Source: Arcticibacter pallidicorallinus (GTDB taxonomy: Bacteria > Bacteroidota > Bacteroidia > Sphingobacteriales > Sphingobacteriaceae). Taken from it: 64,000 nt of DNA. This document shows, one piece after another, positions 1 through 8,026 of this stretch (positions are counted from its first letter, which is position 1; each line of letters begins with the position of its first letter). The stretch covers positions 310,001-374,000 of the forward strand of contig NZ_PVTH01000001.1 of NCBI RefSeq assembly GCF_003002875.1, in the 5' to 3' direction. A program made the position numbers and the translations under genes. The notes beneath the pieces were generated by a model that did not search any database, was not told the DNA's origin, and saw nothing but the letters and a program-made list of their open reading frames with translations.

Positions 1-1
1 G

Positions 2-397
2 TTGCGGTTGCAACCATCCTTTGAGGGACACGAAGTCGTTTTTATGTCCACTAAGACAAGTTTTGCTTCTACTGTTTCGGGTTATAAATTTTTAGTAGTC
101 CCGGATGCTAATAGGAAGAACCCTTTTAAAATGTTGTCCACTGTTTTGTCGGTGTTCAAGCACATCAAGGCAGTAAAGCCCCATATAATAATTACTACAG
201 GCGCTGCACCGGGGCTGATAGGCATAGTAATAGGGAAGTTATTCGGAATAAAAACAGCATGGGTGGACAGCATTGCTAACGTTCAAACAATATCAATGAG
301 CGGGAAAATAGCAAGATATTTCGCAACGAAAATATATACACAGTGGCCAGATTTAGCAACTAAGGGGACAATTTATAGAGGGAACGTTTTATCATGA
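2..397 (+). CDS. Alg14/PssD-like glycosyltransferase subunit (5' partial)
   Basis: Open at the window edge, so the N-terminus is missing; the apparent TTG at base 2 is probably internal. The visible 131 residues resemble the membrane-anchoring half of split GT28-type glycosyltransferases (Alg14, PssD, CpsF): an early GHEVVFMST segment, a hydrophobic stretch (TTGAAPGLIGIVIGKLFGIKTAWVDS shortened: TTGAAPG through WVDS) and a C-terminal QWPDLA motif. In this family the Alg14-like half anchors and activates the Alg13-like catalytic half at the inner membrane, adding a sugar from UDP-sugar to a lipid-linked acceptor. The stop overlaps the start of the next gene by 4 nt (ATGA), and that gene is the matching Alg13-like half, which supports the call. 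The donor and acceptor cannot be told from sequence. Confidence 0.85.
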   Translation: MRLQPSFEGHEVVFMSTKTSFASTVSGYKFLVVPDANRKNPFKMLSTVLSVFKHIKAVKPHIIITTGAAPGLIGIVIGKLFGIKTAWVDSIANVQTISMSGKIARYFATKIYTQWPDLATKGTIYRGNVLS

Positions 398-876
398 TAT
401 TTATCACCATTGGTACTCAAGAACCATTTGACCGGCTTATTAAGGCCATGGACGAAGTTGCGCCGAAACTTGGAAATCCTGAGATAATAGCACAGATATC
501 CGGTTCTTCGTATCTCGTAAAAAATATGAAAACCATGGATTTTATTGCTCCCAGCGAGTTTAACGATTTGGTTAAAAGGGCGAAGATAATTGTAAGCCAC
601 GCGGGAATGGGAACTATAATATCTGCCTTACAGTTACGTAAACCAATCCTTGTTATGCCACGATTATTGAAGTTTGGCGAGCATCGAAACGAACATCAAT
701 TAGCGACAGCGCGTAAGTTTGACCGCTTAAATTATATTAATGTGGCTTATGATGAACAAGAATTACAAGAGAAGATTCTCGAAATGTACTTTGGTGAATC
801 GAAAAGTTTACATGAATTGGGTGATTTCGCATCTCCAGAGTTAATAGAATCGCTTCAAGAGTTTATAAACGAATGA
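394..876 (+). CDS. Alg13/PssE-like glycosyltransferase catalytic subunit
   Basis: A 160-residue protein matching the GT28 C-terminal domain in stand-alone form. It opens with MIFITIGTQEPFDRLI, typical of PssE/EpsF/Alg13, and carries the nucleotide-sugar-binding HAGMGTI segment followed by KPILVMPR and HRNEHQ. Length is normal for the split form. The start codon overlaps the upstream Alg14-like stop by 4 nt, indicating translational coupling of the two halves. It likely acts at the cytoplasmic face of the inner membrane as part of polysaccharide repeat-unit assembly. Substrate is unknown. Base composition is AT-rich compared with the genes after position 4100. Confidence 0.88.
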   Translation: MIFITIGTQEPFDRLIKAMDEVAPKLGNPEIIAQISGSSYLVKNMKTMDFIAPSEFNDLVKRAKIIVSHAGMGTIISALQLRKPILVMPRLLKFGEHRNEHQLATARKFDRLNYINVAYDEQELQEKILEMYFGESKSLHELGDFASPELIESLQEFINE

Positions 877-1037
877 TCCGCCTTTTGGCGATTGTTAATT
901 GATTTTATAAAATTGGATCTTATTGCTTTGTTCGATGCTCGAGATATGGTTGGGCAAAATTTTGGCTAATCTTTTAAGCTGTCTAAAATGCAGGCAACTC
1001 TTTTAACTATTGTGTAATTCTTTAACTAAATACGATT

Positions 1038-1604
1038 ATGTTTTTACTTGACGAATCAATTCGTGCTGATTTGTTTCGATATGCCGGAGCGGTGAGCTAT
1101 AAGTTATTTTTCAAGTTCCTTTTTGTCCCAGGATTCAGATTTACTTTTTTTCTACGCAAATGTAACAAGCATGGTAAGAAATCATTTAAAGGTGTTCTCT
1201 ACCGGTTACTGTACCGTCGATACCTATTTAAGTACGGAATTCAAATCTATCCTAGTACTCAAATAGGTCATGGCTTTTATATGGCCCATTTCGGAAACAT
1301 TGTCGTGAACCCACAAGCTAAAATTGGGTCAAATTGTAATGTCGCACAAGGCGTAACTATCGGTCAGTCGAACCGAGGTGCCAAAAAAGGGAGTCCTACC
1401 ATAGGAAATTGTGTATGGATAGGGCCGAATTCGGTTGTTGTTGGGAACATTGTGATAGGAGATAATGTTCTAATAGGCGGCGGCGCCATGGTTAACATCG
1501 ACATACCGAGCAATTCCATTGTAATAGGGAATCCTTGCACGGTAATCCCCAAAATGGGTGCAATAGACGGTTATATAACAAACAAGTATTTTGCAAAAGA
1601 TTGA
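1038..1604 (+). CDS. Hexapeptide-repeat O-acetyltransferase (CysE/WcaF-like)
   Basis: A 188-residue left-handed beta-helix acyltransferase. The N-terminal half (about residues 1-70) is helical and basic; from about residue 75 there are hexapeptide turns (IGHGFYMAHFGNIVVNP, IGSNCNVAQGVTIGQS, IGNCVWIGPNSVVVGNI, IGDNVLIGGGAMVN) ending in a GNPC turn. The His in MAHFGN matches the catalytic histidine region of serine acetyltransferases. Such proteins in polysaccharide loci usually O-acetylate a sugar using acetyl-CoA. It lies 161 bp after the split glycosyltransferase and converges on the Wzi-like gene. True serine acetyltransferase activity is the alternative, but the polysaccharide setting argues against it. 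Confidence 0.8.
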   Translation: MFLLDESIRADLFRYAGAVSYKLFFKFLFVPGFRFTFFLRKCNKHGKKSFKGVLYRLLYRRYLFKYGIQIYPSTQIGHGFYMAHFGNIVVNPQAKIGSNCNVAQGVTIGQSNRGAKKGSPTIGNCVWIGPNSVVVGNIVIGDNVLIGGGAMVNIDIPSNSIVIGNPCTVIPKMGAIDGYITNKYFAKD

Positions 1605-1697
1605 GTTTGTTCGCTGTTGTCAGAGGTAGCGACATTCTCATAGATGCAGTCTTATAGCAAATATAAATCTTCCAAGAATTTTTGAGCTTAGAAGAAC

Positions 1698-3230
1698 TTA
1701 AAAATCCTTCCTGATCTTGAGTATTAGCCCTGTAGAATTATATAACAATTTTCCTTTGTCAGCAGCGGCAATGTATCCGACTGAAAATCCATTTCTTAAT
1801 TTTCTATTAGCTTCCAAATATGCCGAGAACTGGCTTACGGCCCCAAATAGGCCATAACGTGGAGGAACCACCAACGAGCCAGTAGTTCGGCCTTCTGGAC
1901 TTGTTGCAAAAGTTCCATGGTTTCTTGAGAAGCTTGTTTTTAAGAGATAATCCCATCTCTCTATCGAGGCATCAAGACCGAGATGAAATGCAACGACTCT
2001 ATTATTGATAAAAAAGTCTATTGGATCAGATGCACTACCTTTGCGTGCTACGTTATTAGCAGTAAAGAAAGGTGTGCCAAGTCCTAGACCCTTATATGAC
2101 CAGCCGCCACGATAGAAAAAATTATTGTAGTAGTTTTCGTCCCCAGATTTCGTGCGTCTTGACGAGTTGAGTCCGGCTTGATCTTTTGAATATAAAAACT
2201 CAAACGTCGCTTTTTTCCATCTTATTCCGTGGCTTTGATCTGTAAATTTCTTATTCGTTAGGGAGATTCCATTAAGTCCATCTTTAATGTTTGCAAGTTT
2301 CGCAATCGCCCCAACGTCATAGAAGTTTTGGCGATATACAAGTAAATTGAAGGTTGGAAAATCATACTCTACAGCTAGGTCTATGGACCCAAGATGGTTT
2401 CCAATTTTGGATCGAGGAATCCCATTTTCCTGAATACGTCCATAAGCTTTACCTGTGGCAACGAAGAAGAACGTCTCTATGGGAGATAGGCCGAATGTCT
2501 CGCCATATATATATCTTTCATTTCCCCAAATAACTTGGTGGTTGATTCCACCGTGTAGTTTGAGTTTCCAATTACTGGTCCCGAGCCTTGCATACAGCGC
2601 TTTTTGATGTAAGTAAGAGTCAACTCGATCGACCGGTGTTCGAATCGTTCCTCCTGGCCCCGTGCTCGAAATTACATCTGCGATATGAAGTTTTCCGGTC
2701 CAACCATGCGATAGCGAACCCTTTATGGCGATAAGATCGTTGAAAATGCTGGGCGACCAATATTCTGGGATTGAAACTGAAATTTTTGGTATACCTAAGG
2801 CGTTTCCAGAGACTGAAAAGTTGCCGCTACTTAATCTTTGATCACTATTGAAACCCATCACGTCTTTCGTTCTTCCTGCACTGAGTTCGAAAATACCTGC
2901 TCTGACTTTGATATAGCCCTCCGTAAGGATAAACTTAGAGGTACTGCCAAGGTTTGCTCGGGCTTCTGTTCCGAATCCCCAATCTATAGTCTTCGTGCTA
3001 TCATATCCTTTGTAAGCTTTAGCTATGAAGCTAGTGGAGGCTCCGGATAGTGGAATACTTCCAAATTGATTAGATCTCATCCAAAATGGAACAGTGCCAT
3101 TAGTGGTTCCATTTCCCTGCATCTCTAGATTTATATGTACCTTCGATATTTGGCTTTTCGACGCTGTACTACAGAATACTAGTACAGTAATGATAAGAAA
3201 GATTCGTATTTTAATATTCATATGTAGCAT
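1698..3230 (-). CDS. Wzi-like capsule assembly outer-membrane protein
   Basis: 510 residues with a signal peptide (MNIKIRIFLIITVLVFC followed by small residues and SQ), so it is exported. The body is rich in alternating aromatic/polar beta strands with a C-terminal strand ending in LKIRKDF, as in outer-membrane barrels. Phrases such as PFWMRSNQFGSIP, FILTEGYIKVRAGIFELSAGRTKD and YWSPSIFNDL match the Bacteroidota capsule-assembly Wzi family, whose members help attach capsule to the cell surface. The start is either the ATG at 3230 or the one 9 nt downstream (3221); the latter begins directly at the signal peptide. It converges with the acetyltransferase and faces away from a large AT-rich gap that probably holds its promoter. 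Confidence 0.8.
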   Translation of the reverse strand: MLHMNIKIRIFLIITVLVFCSTASKSQISKVHINLEMQGNGTTNGTVPFWMRSNQFGSIPLSGASTSFIAKAYKGYDSTKTIDWGFGTEARANLGSTSKFILTEGYIKVRAGIFELSAGRTKDVMGFNSDQRLSSGNFSVSGNALGIPKISVSIPEYWSPSIFNDLIAIKGSLSHGWTGKLHIADVISSTGPGGTIRTPVDRVDSYLHQKALYARLGTSNWKLKLHGGINHQVIWGNERYIYGETFGLSPIETFFFVATGKAYGRIQENGIPRSKIGNHLGSIDLAVEYDFPTFNLLVYRQNFYDVGAIAKLANIKDGLNGISLTNKKFTDQSHGIRWKKATFEFLYSKDQAGLNSSRRTKSGDENYYNNFFYRGGWSYKGLGLGTPFFTANNVARKGSASDPIDFFINNRVVAFHLGLDASIERWDYLLKTSFSRNHGTFATSPEGRTTGSLVVPPRYGLFGAVSQFSAYLEANRKLRNGFSVGYIAAADKGKLLYNSTGLILKIRKDF

Positions 3231-4101
3231 TTAGCTTGGTGTGGGGGCTGTAACGAAGAGTCTACTGGTGTGAGGCTTGCATTGCTCCAGGAACCAGGAA
3301 ATTAAATTCCATTTAATTTGAACAAAATAGATGTCGTACGAAAAATATTTCCTAAATCTGTGTTTTCTAAATATTGAAAAAGGAGTATTTTTTTGGTAGA
3401 AAAATGAATGCATGAGTGTGTCAACCTAAACATCTGTCCCTATTTACTGTTTGGCAAATGCTATAAATGTCGTAACAATTTTCACATTTATTAAATAAAA
3501 CTACCGTTGACAGTTATTTTGTTTTTTTAAGTTGGTATACTAGTGCCTAATCCTCTGATCTTTGTTCGCCTGCTTGGGAGATGTTAGTCACATCAATTAT
3601 AAGGGCAATAAAAAAAGTACTGGTAATCATTCGCGGTTTTTTTGACACTCTTTATTCGGCGAAATATACAGTTTTACTATTGGTACCATATTTCGGCAAC
3701 ACGCTCTCTTAGATGTCTTATTCTTATCGTCGTTTTAGGTATTTTTGGCGGTGTTATTACCATTTATAATGTAATTTCGACCTGTACAGTCGATCTGCTA
3801 ACGTAATGTTAGATTTTTGAACCGGTATGTGTCGACCAGTGACGACGGAACGAGGTGATCATAGGCGTAACAATGTCGATGAAAAATAGAGCACTAAACG
3901 ACCTTAGCACACTCCGTCGGATGAATTGACAAATGGATTTTAGATGCATCAAGATCTGCCTATTTTTCAATTTCGCGTGCGGAATTATATTATATTCGTA
4001 AAAAAAAGGTTCCTCAGTAATACATTTAGAGATAGGTTGTGTTAATTTGTCACTCTCGAATTATTGCTAATATGCTGATTGTTTTAAATTTAAGATAGTT
4101 T
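3231..4101. other. Gene-free AT-rich spacer
   Basis: About 870 bp between the divergent Wzi-like gene and ugd. No convincing coding region: a 60-codon minus-strand ORF (3231-3413) has no recognisable features. A short inverted repeat TCGAC-N7-GTCGA lies at 3777-3793. The stretch is visibly richer in A+T than the DNA to its right and probably holds the promoters for the two divergent genes; no clear Bacteroidota promoter (TTTG/TAnnTTTG) could be pinned down. Confidence 0.5.
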
Positions 4102-5502
4102 ATGACCAATATCAAAAAGATTTGCTGTATCGGTGCTGGCTACGTTGGTGGTCCTACTATGTCTGTTATAGCTAAGAAATGTCCGGATATTCAAGTGACA
4201 GTTGTTGACCTGAATGAAGCACGTATCGCTGCCTGGAATGATGAGGATGTGAATAACATTCCGATTTATGAGCCGGGATTGAGTGATGTGGTTGCGGAAG
4301 CAAGAGGACGGAATCTGTTCTTCTCTACGGATGTGGAAAAAGCGATCGATGAAGCGGATATGGTCTTTATTTCGGTTAATACACCTACAAAGACTTACGG
4401 AGCGGGCAAGGGCCAGGCAGCGGATCTGAAATGGATTGAATTATGTGCACGTCAGATTGCGCAGGTGGCCAAGAGTGATAAGATCATTGTGGAGAAATCG
4501 ACACTGCCCGTCAGAACGGCTGAGGCCTTGAAAGATATCTTGCATAATACGGGTAATGGGGTGAAGTTCCAGATCTTGTCTAACCCGGAGTTTTTGGCTG
4601 AGGGTACGGCTATGGAAGATCTGGATGCTCCGGATCGTGTGTTAATCGGTGGTGATAGTACTCTGGAGGGGCAGGAAGCGGTGCAGGCCTTAGTGGATGT
4701 ATATGCGAACTGGGTTCCGAGAGAACGGATCTTAACGACGAATGTATGGTCTTCGGAATTGTCGAAGCTGACGGCAAATGCATTCCTTGCGCAGCGTGTG
4801 TCTTCTATCAACTCCTTGTCGGAATTGTGTGAGCGTACGGAAGCGGATATTACGGAGGTGGCGAGAGCGATCGGTACGGATAGCCGTATAGGTCCTAAGT
4901 TCCTGAAGGCTTCTGTGGGTTTTGGTGGTTCTTGCTTTCAGAAGGATATTCTGAACCTGGTCTACATCGCCCGCAGCTATGGCTTGCAGGAGGTTGCGGA
5001 TTATTGGGAGCAGGTGATCATCATGAATGATCATCAGAAAAGACGTTTCGCGAATAAGATCATCCAGACTTCGTATAATACGGTTAACGGTAAGAAGATT
5101 GCTTTTCTTGGCTGGGCCTTCAAAAAGGATACGAACGATACCAGGGAGTCGGCAGCGATCTATGTGGCTGATCATCTCCTGAATGAGCAGGCTCAGGTGG
5201 CGGTGTATGATCCGAAGGTGGAAGCGAACCAGGTATATGGTGATCTGAATTACCTGCGTACCCGGGATGCGGAGGAGAATAAGGCCGGGGTGTCGGTTTT
5301 TGACGATCCTTATGAGGCTTGTAAGGGCGCGCATGCTATCGCGGTGCTGACGGAATGGGATGAGTTTAAGGATTACGACTGGCAGCGGATCTATGATAGT
5401 ATGCTGAAGCCTGCGAATGTGTTTGATGGCAGGAATCTGCTGGACTCGAAAAAGCTTCGTGCGATTGGATTTAATGTGAAGACAATCGGGTCTTCTTTAT
5501 AA
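4102..5502 (+). CDS. ugd: UDP-glucose 6-dehydrogenase
   Basis: A 466-residue UDP-glucose/GDP-mannose dehydrogenase of the eukaryote-like UGDH type, oxidising UDP-glucose to UDP-glucuronate with two NAD+. The N-terminal Rossmann motif is GAGYVGGPT near residue 12. The middle domain has the catalytic cysteine in [10 protein letters not shown] (Cys278). The C-terminal UDP-binding domain includes [18 protein letters not shown]. The length is typical. It is single-cistron: a long AT-rich spacer precedes it and a strong hairpin with T-run follows. UDP-glucuronate would feed the nearby polysaccharide genes. Base composition changes noticeably at this gene relative to the DNA before it. Confidence 0.96.
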   Translation: MTNIKKICCIGAGYVGGPTMSVIAKKCPDIQVTVVDLNEARIAAWNDEDVNNIPIYEPGLSDVVAEARGRNLFFSTDVEKAIDEADMVFISVNTPTKTYGAGKGQAADLKWIELCARQIAQVAKSDKIIVEKSTLPVRTAEALKDILHNTGNGVKFQILSNPEFLAEGTAMEDLDAPDRVLIGGDSTLEGQEAVQALVDVYANWVPRERILTTNVWSSELSKLTANAFLAQRVSSINSLSELCERTEADITEVARAIGTDSRIGPKFLKASVGFGGSCFQKDILNLVYIARSYGLQEVADYWEQVIIMNDHQKRRFANKIIQTSYNTVNGKKIAFLGWAFKKDTNDTRESAAIYVADHLLNEQAQVAVYDPKVEANQVYGDLNYLRTRDAEENKAGVSVFDDPYEACKGAHAIAVLTEWDEFKDYDWQRIYDSMLKPANVFDGRNLLDSKKLRAIGFNVKTIGSSL

Positions 5503-5515
5503 TATTTTAATGTTG

Positions 5516-5561
5516 GTTTAATATCAAAACCCCCTGTTTTGGTATTAAACTGACATTTTTT
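5516..5561 (+). terminator. Rho-independent terminator after ugd
   Basis: A 15-bp stem (left arm 5516-5530, right arm 5536-5550, one G-T pair) with a CCCCT loop, followed by TGACATTTTTT. It begins 13 nt after the ugd stop codon. Confidence 0.8.
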
Positions 5562-5619
5562 GAATAATTTTGTTGCGTTATTCATAATTTGGTTGTATAT
5601 TCGATCAAAATTTACCAGT

Positions 5620-5826
5620 ATGAGCGCAATATCAGGTCTTAACACAAGTCAAAAAACAGGAATCAGGCACTCTAGTGCTCCTCTTCACACTTGCCCTAAA
5701 TGCTCGTCTTATACGGATGTTAGGGTGGAGAATCCTAAAGTTATCGACCGGTACTTTTTCTGGTTATCCTTAAAAAGGTACCACTGCACAGATTGTCAGC
5801 ATCAGTTTTATATCTCCGCTAAATAA
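5620..5826 (+). CDS. Small zinc-ribbon protein, unknown function
   Basis: 68 residues from the ATG at 5620. An upstream in-frame start at 5560 would lie inside the ugd terminator hairpin tail, so it is rejected. The protein has two Cys pairs, CPKC and CTDC, 31-34 residues apart, the layout of a small zinc ribbon. Between them is a YFFWLSLKRYHC stretch. Similar short zinc-ribbon proteins are common in Bacteroidota, but no function is known to me. A terminator hairpin starts within its last codons. It lies between ugd and the BLUF gene and may be a separate unit. Confidence 0.7.
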   Translation: MSAISGLNTSQKTGIRHSSAPLHTCPKCSSYTDVRVENPKVIDRYFFWLSLKRYHCTDCQHQFYISAK

Positions 5827-5843
5827 CCTTAGCGGTTTTTTTT
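5816..5843 (+). terminator. Rho-independent terminator overlapping a stop codon
   Basis: Stem CCGCTA / TAGCGG with an 8-9 nt loop, followed by eight T residues. The stop codon of the zinc-ribbon gene (5824-5826) lies in the loop. It separates this small gene from the BLUF gene. Confidence 0.85.
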
Positions 5844-5878
5844 GCTTATCTTGCTCTAAAGAATAAGCTGAACTGACT

Positions 5879-6277
5879 ATGTTGTATTATTTGATCTATT
5901 GCAGCGTTGCTTCGGAACTGATGGCTGAAGAGGACCTGAGGGTCTTGCTGAAGCAAGCCCGTGCTCGTAACCGCGAGCTGGTCATTACAGGGATGCTGGT
6001 GTACGTGGAGGGAGGATATGGAATGCGGAGACAGGGACGTTTTATGCAGGTGCTGGAAGGTTCCAGGTTTCTGGTGGAGACGCTGTTTGAGAAGATCAGA
6101 AACGACAATCGTCATCATGAGGTTGTGGTGCTGGAGGAAGGGGCTATTCATAAACGCAGTTTTAAAACATGGGAGATGGGCTTCGAAAGAACGGAGCAGT
6201 TTCCGCCTGCTGATGCCTCTTTTTCTTTCCTGAAAAGCTTCTATGATGAGCGTCAGGATAGAGACGTTTCCGCCTGA
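5879..6277 (+). CDS. BLUF-domain blue-light receptor
   Basis: A 132-residue protein that is essentially a single BLUF (blue light using FAD) domain. The flavin-network residues are present: Tyr7 in LIYCS, Asn31 in ARNRELVITGML, Gln57 in FMQVLEG, and Trp98/Met100 in WEMGF, aligning with AppA Tyr21, Asn45, Gln63, Trp104 and Met106. There is a small insertion before the FMQ strand (VEGGYGMRRQGR). A short C-terminal helical tail takes the place of an output domain, so it must signal through a partner. It starts the signalling cluster and lies 62 bp before rsbR, which suggests it feeds light input to the stressosome-like proteins. That link is inference from position. Confidence 0.93.
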   Translation: MLYYLIYCSVASELMAEEDLRVLLKQARARNRELVITGMLVYVEGGYGMRRQGRFMQVLEGSRFLVETLFEKIRNDNRHHEVVVLEEGAIHKRSFKTWEMGFERTEQFPPADASFSFLKSFYDERQDRDVSA

Positions 6278-6285
6278 AAATAATA

Positions 6286-6317
6286 TTTCTCATTGTTGAA
6301 TAGGTTGAGTACCTTTC
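6286..6317 (+). promoter_or_regulatory. Possible Bacteroidota-type promoter before rsbR
   Basis: TTTC, 20 nt, then TACCTTTC resembles the TTTG-N19/20-TAnnTTTG promoter of Bacteroidota, with the final G replaced in both boxes. It lies in the 62-bp gap between the BLUF gene and rsbR. The match is imperfect. Confidence 0.25.
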
Positions 6318-6339
6318 CGCGATAATTGGGATTCACTCT

Positions 6340-7212
6340 ATGTCATTTAATACACACAAATTGCTAGAATCAAAGAAGAAGGCCATCCTGGAACAATGGA
6401 TGAAAAATCAATTGGCCGACGATAGTCTGCGTGAGGATCTTATCTCCAATGAGGAGCTGCGCAGCCAGTCAGAAGAGCTGATTTCTGCCTTGGTGGGTAA
6501 CCTGTCGATGGCTGACTTAACTGATCTGGACTCAGACGAATGGAGTCCCGTCATTGAGATTTTAGGCGGCATTTCTATCACCCGCGCACGTCAGGGTTTT
6601 ACCCCTCGTGAAACGGGTAATTTCGTTTTTACTTTAAAAGAGGCTTTGCTGACTGTTCTGCAGGCGGAGATTTCTGACAACCCGCAGCTGTTGTTTGAAG
6701 AGAGCATGAAGATTAACCGCCTGATGGATAGTCTGAGCGTGGTGACGTTTGAGACTTTCATTAAAGGCCGTGAAGAGGTGATCCTCCGCCAGACGGATGA
6801 GATCGCTGATATTTCTACTCCGGTTATCCGGGTTTGGGACGGGATACTGGCTTTGCCGATCATCGGTACGCTGGACAGCGCCCGCACGCAGATCGTGATG
6901 GAAAACCTGCTGCAGGAAATTGTGGAAACGGGATCCAGTATCGCTATCCTGGATATTTCGGGTGTGCCGGCGGTGGATTCGCTGGTTGCTCAGCATCTGA
7001 TCAAGACGGTGAGTGCTACACGCCTGATGGGTGCGGAATGTATCATCAGCGGTATCCGTCCGGAGATCGCGCAAACGGTGGTTCATTTGGGTATCGACCT
7101 TTCGAACATCATTACCAAGGCTTCTCTGGCTAGTGCGCTGGCCTATGCTTTCAAGAGCATGCGTTTAGAGGTGAGGAAAGCGAATTCTGTGCAGAAGTCT
7201 AATACTTTTTAA
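6340..7212 (+). CDS. rsbR: RsbR-like stressosome sensor scaffold (STAS)
   Basis: 290 residues. Residues 1-150 form a helical RsbRD-type N-terminal sensor domain (HKLLESKKKAILEQWMKNQ at its start). Residues about 160-275 are a STAS domain with ILDISGVPAVDSLVAQHLI and ISGIRPEIAQTVVHLGIDL. In Bacillus RsbRA the RsbT kinase phosphorylates Thr171 and Thr205; the matching positions here appear to be Ser214 (VDS) and Ser237 (ISGIRPE). By family knowledge RsbR and RsbS form the stressosome core that holds RsbT until stress. It is followed 9 bp later by rsbS. No sensory cofactor motif is visible in the N-terminal domain, so the neighbouring BLUF protein may supply input. Confidence 0.93.
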   Translation: MSFNTHKLLESKKKAILEQWMKNQLADDSLREDLISNEELRSQSEELISALVGNLSMADLTDLDSDEWSPVIEILGGISITRARQGFTPRETGNFVFTLKEALLTVLQAEISDNPQLLFEESMKINRLMDSLSVVTFETFIKGREEVILRQTDEIADISTPVIRVWDGILALPIIGTLDSARTQIVMENLLQEIVETGSSIAILDISGVPAVDSLVAQHLIKTVSATRLMGAECIISGIRPEIAQTVVHLGIDLSNIITKASLASALAYAFKSMRLEVRKANSVQKSNTF

Positions 7213-7221
7213 AACACGGCT

Positions 7222-7632
7222 ATGGATAAAATTCCTATTCTGCGGATGGGAGCCTTTCTACTGGTTACGATCCAGGTGGACCTGTATGATCGTCTGGCAT
7301 TGAATCTGGAATCGGATCTGATCCAGATGGTGGATAAGACGAGGGCGAAAGGTGTACTGATTGATATTTCTGCGGTTTCTATAGTGGATTCATTTATGGG
7401 CCGCATCATCGGCAATATTGCCAGCATGTCCAGAATCATGGATGCGCAGACGGTTGTGGTGGGGATGCAGCCTGCTGTGGCGATCACGCTCATTGAGCTG
7501 GGTTTGCCGCTGAAGGGTGTGCATACTGCACTGAATGTGGAAAAGGGTATGGACCTGCTTAAATCAATGATCGATTTGGAAGAAGAAGACGAAGATCAAG
7601 ACTTAACTGAGGATGATCTTATCGCTGAGTAA
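7222..7632 (+). CDS. rsbS: RsbS-like stressosome scaffold (STAS)
   Basis: 136 residues: a single STAS domain opening KIPILRMGAFLLVTIQ, as in RsbS, with the conserved phosphorylation site Ser57 in VSIVDSFMGRII and the MQPAVAITLIELGLPLKGV helix. The acidic tail (EEEDEDQDLTEDD) extends beyond the usual RsbS length of about 120 residues. RsbS with RsbR would form the stressosome core and bind RsbT. The 3' end overlaps rsbT by 20 nt, so the two are translationally coupled. Confidence 0.94.
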   Translation: MDKIPILRMGAFLLVTIQVDLYDRLALNLESDLIQMVDKTRAKGVLIDISAVSIVDSFMGRIIGNIASMSRIMDAQTVVVGMQPAVAITLIELGLPLKGVHTALNVEKGMDLLKSMIDLEEEDEDQDLTEDDLIAE

Positions 7633-8026
7633 AGATACGATTGAGGTTGTTAAGGAGCAGGATGTGGTTTTTACGAAAAACCGCGTGAAGGAGGTCGCTG
7701 TAAGGATCAAAATGGGCCTCGTAAACCAGACACGATTAATCACGGCAGCGAGTGAATTGCTACGTAACATGATGCGCTATGCGAATGGCGGTAAATGTAC
7801 GATAGAAGTGGTGTCGAGCGGCCGTACGAATGGGATCCGCCTGACATTTACCGATAAGGGGCCGGGTATACCGGATATTGCTAAGGCGATGGAGGACGGC
7901 TTTTCTACGGGTAAAAGCTTAGGGCTCGGACTGCCGGGCACGAAGCGCCTGGTGAATGAGTTCGACATCAGGAGTAATGTGGGAGAGGGCACTACAGTGA
8001 CCATAATCAAATGGGCTAATGGTTGA
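7613..8026 (+). CDS. rsbT: RsbT-like serine/threonine switch kinase
   Basis: 137 residues of the GHKL/HATPase_c fold. Asn52 lies in AASELLRNMMRYA (N box), Asp81 in DKGPGIPD (G1) and the ATP-lid glycines in SLGLGLPGTKRL (residues 102-113), so it should bind and use ATP. RsbT phosphorylates RsbR and RsbS in the stressosome and is then released to act on a downstream partner (RsbU in Bacillus). No RsbU-like gene is here; the next genes carry related ATPase domains and could be the partners. The start ATG lies inside rsbS, and the end overlaps the next gene by 8 nt. Confidence 0.94.
   Translation: MILSLSKDTIEVVKEQDVVFTKNRVKEVAVRIKMGLVNQTRLITAASELLRNMMRYANGGKCTIEVVSSGRTNGIRLTFTDKGPGIPDIAKAMEDGFSTGKSLGLGLPGTKRLVNEFDIRSNVGEGTTVTIIKWANG

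Noticed and set aside
3231-3413. Minus-strand ORF of 60 codons before the Wzi-like gene
   Set aside because: AT-rich spacer, no domain or signal, and no ribosome-binding context.
4732-5334. Long minus-strand ORF inside ugd
   Set aside because: Antisense shadow of a well-supported gene; no family character.
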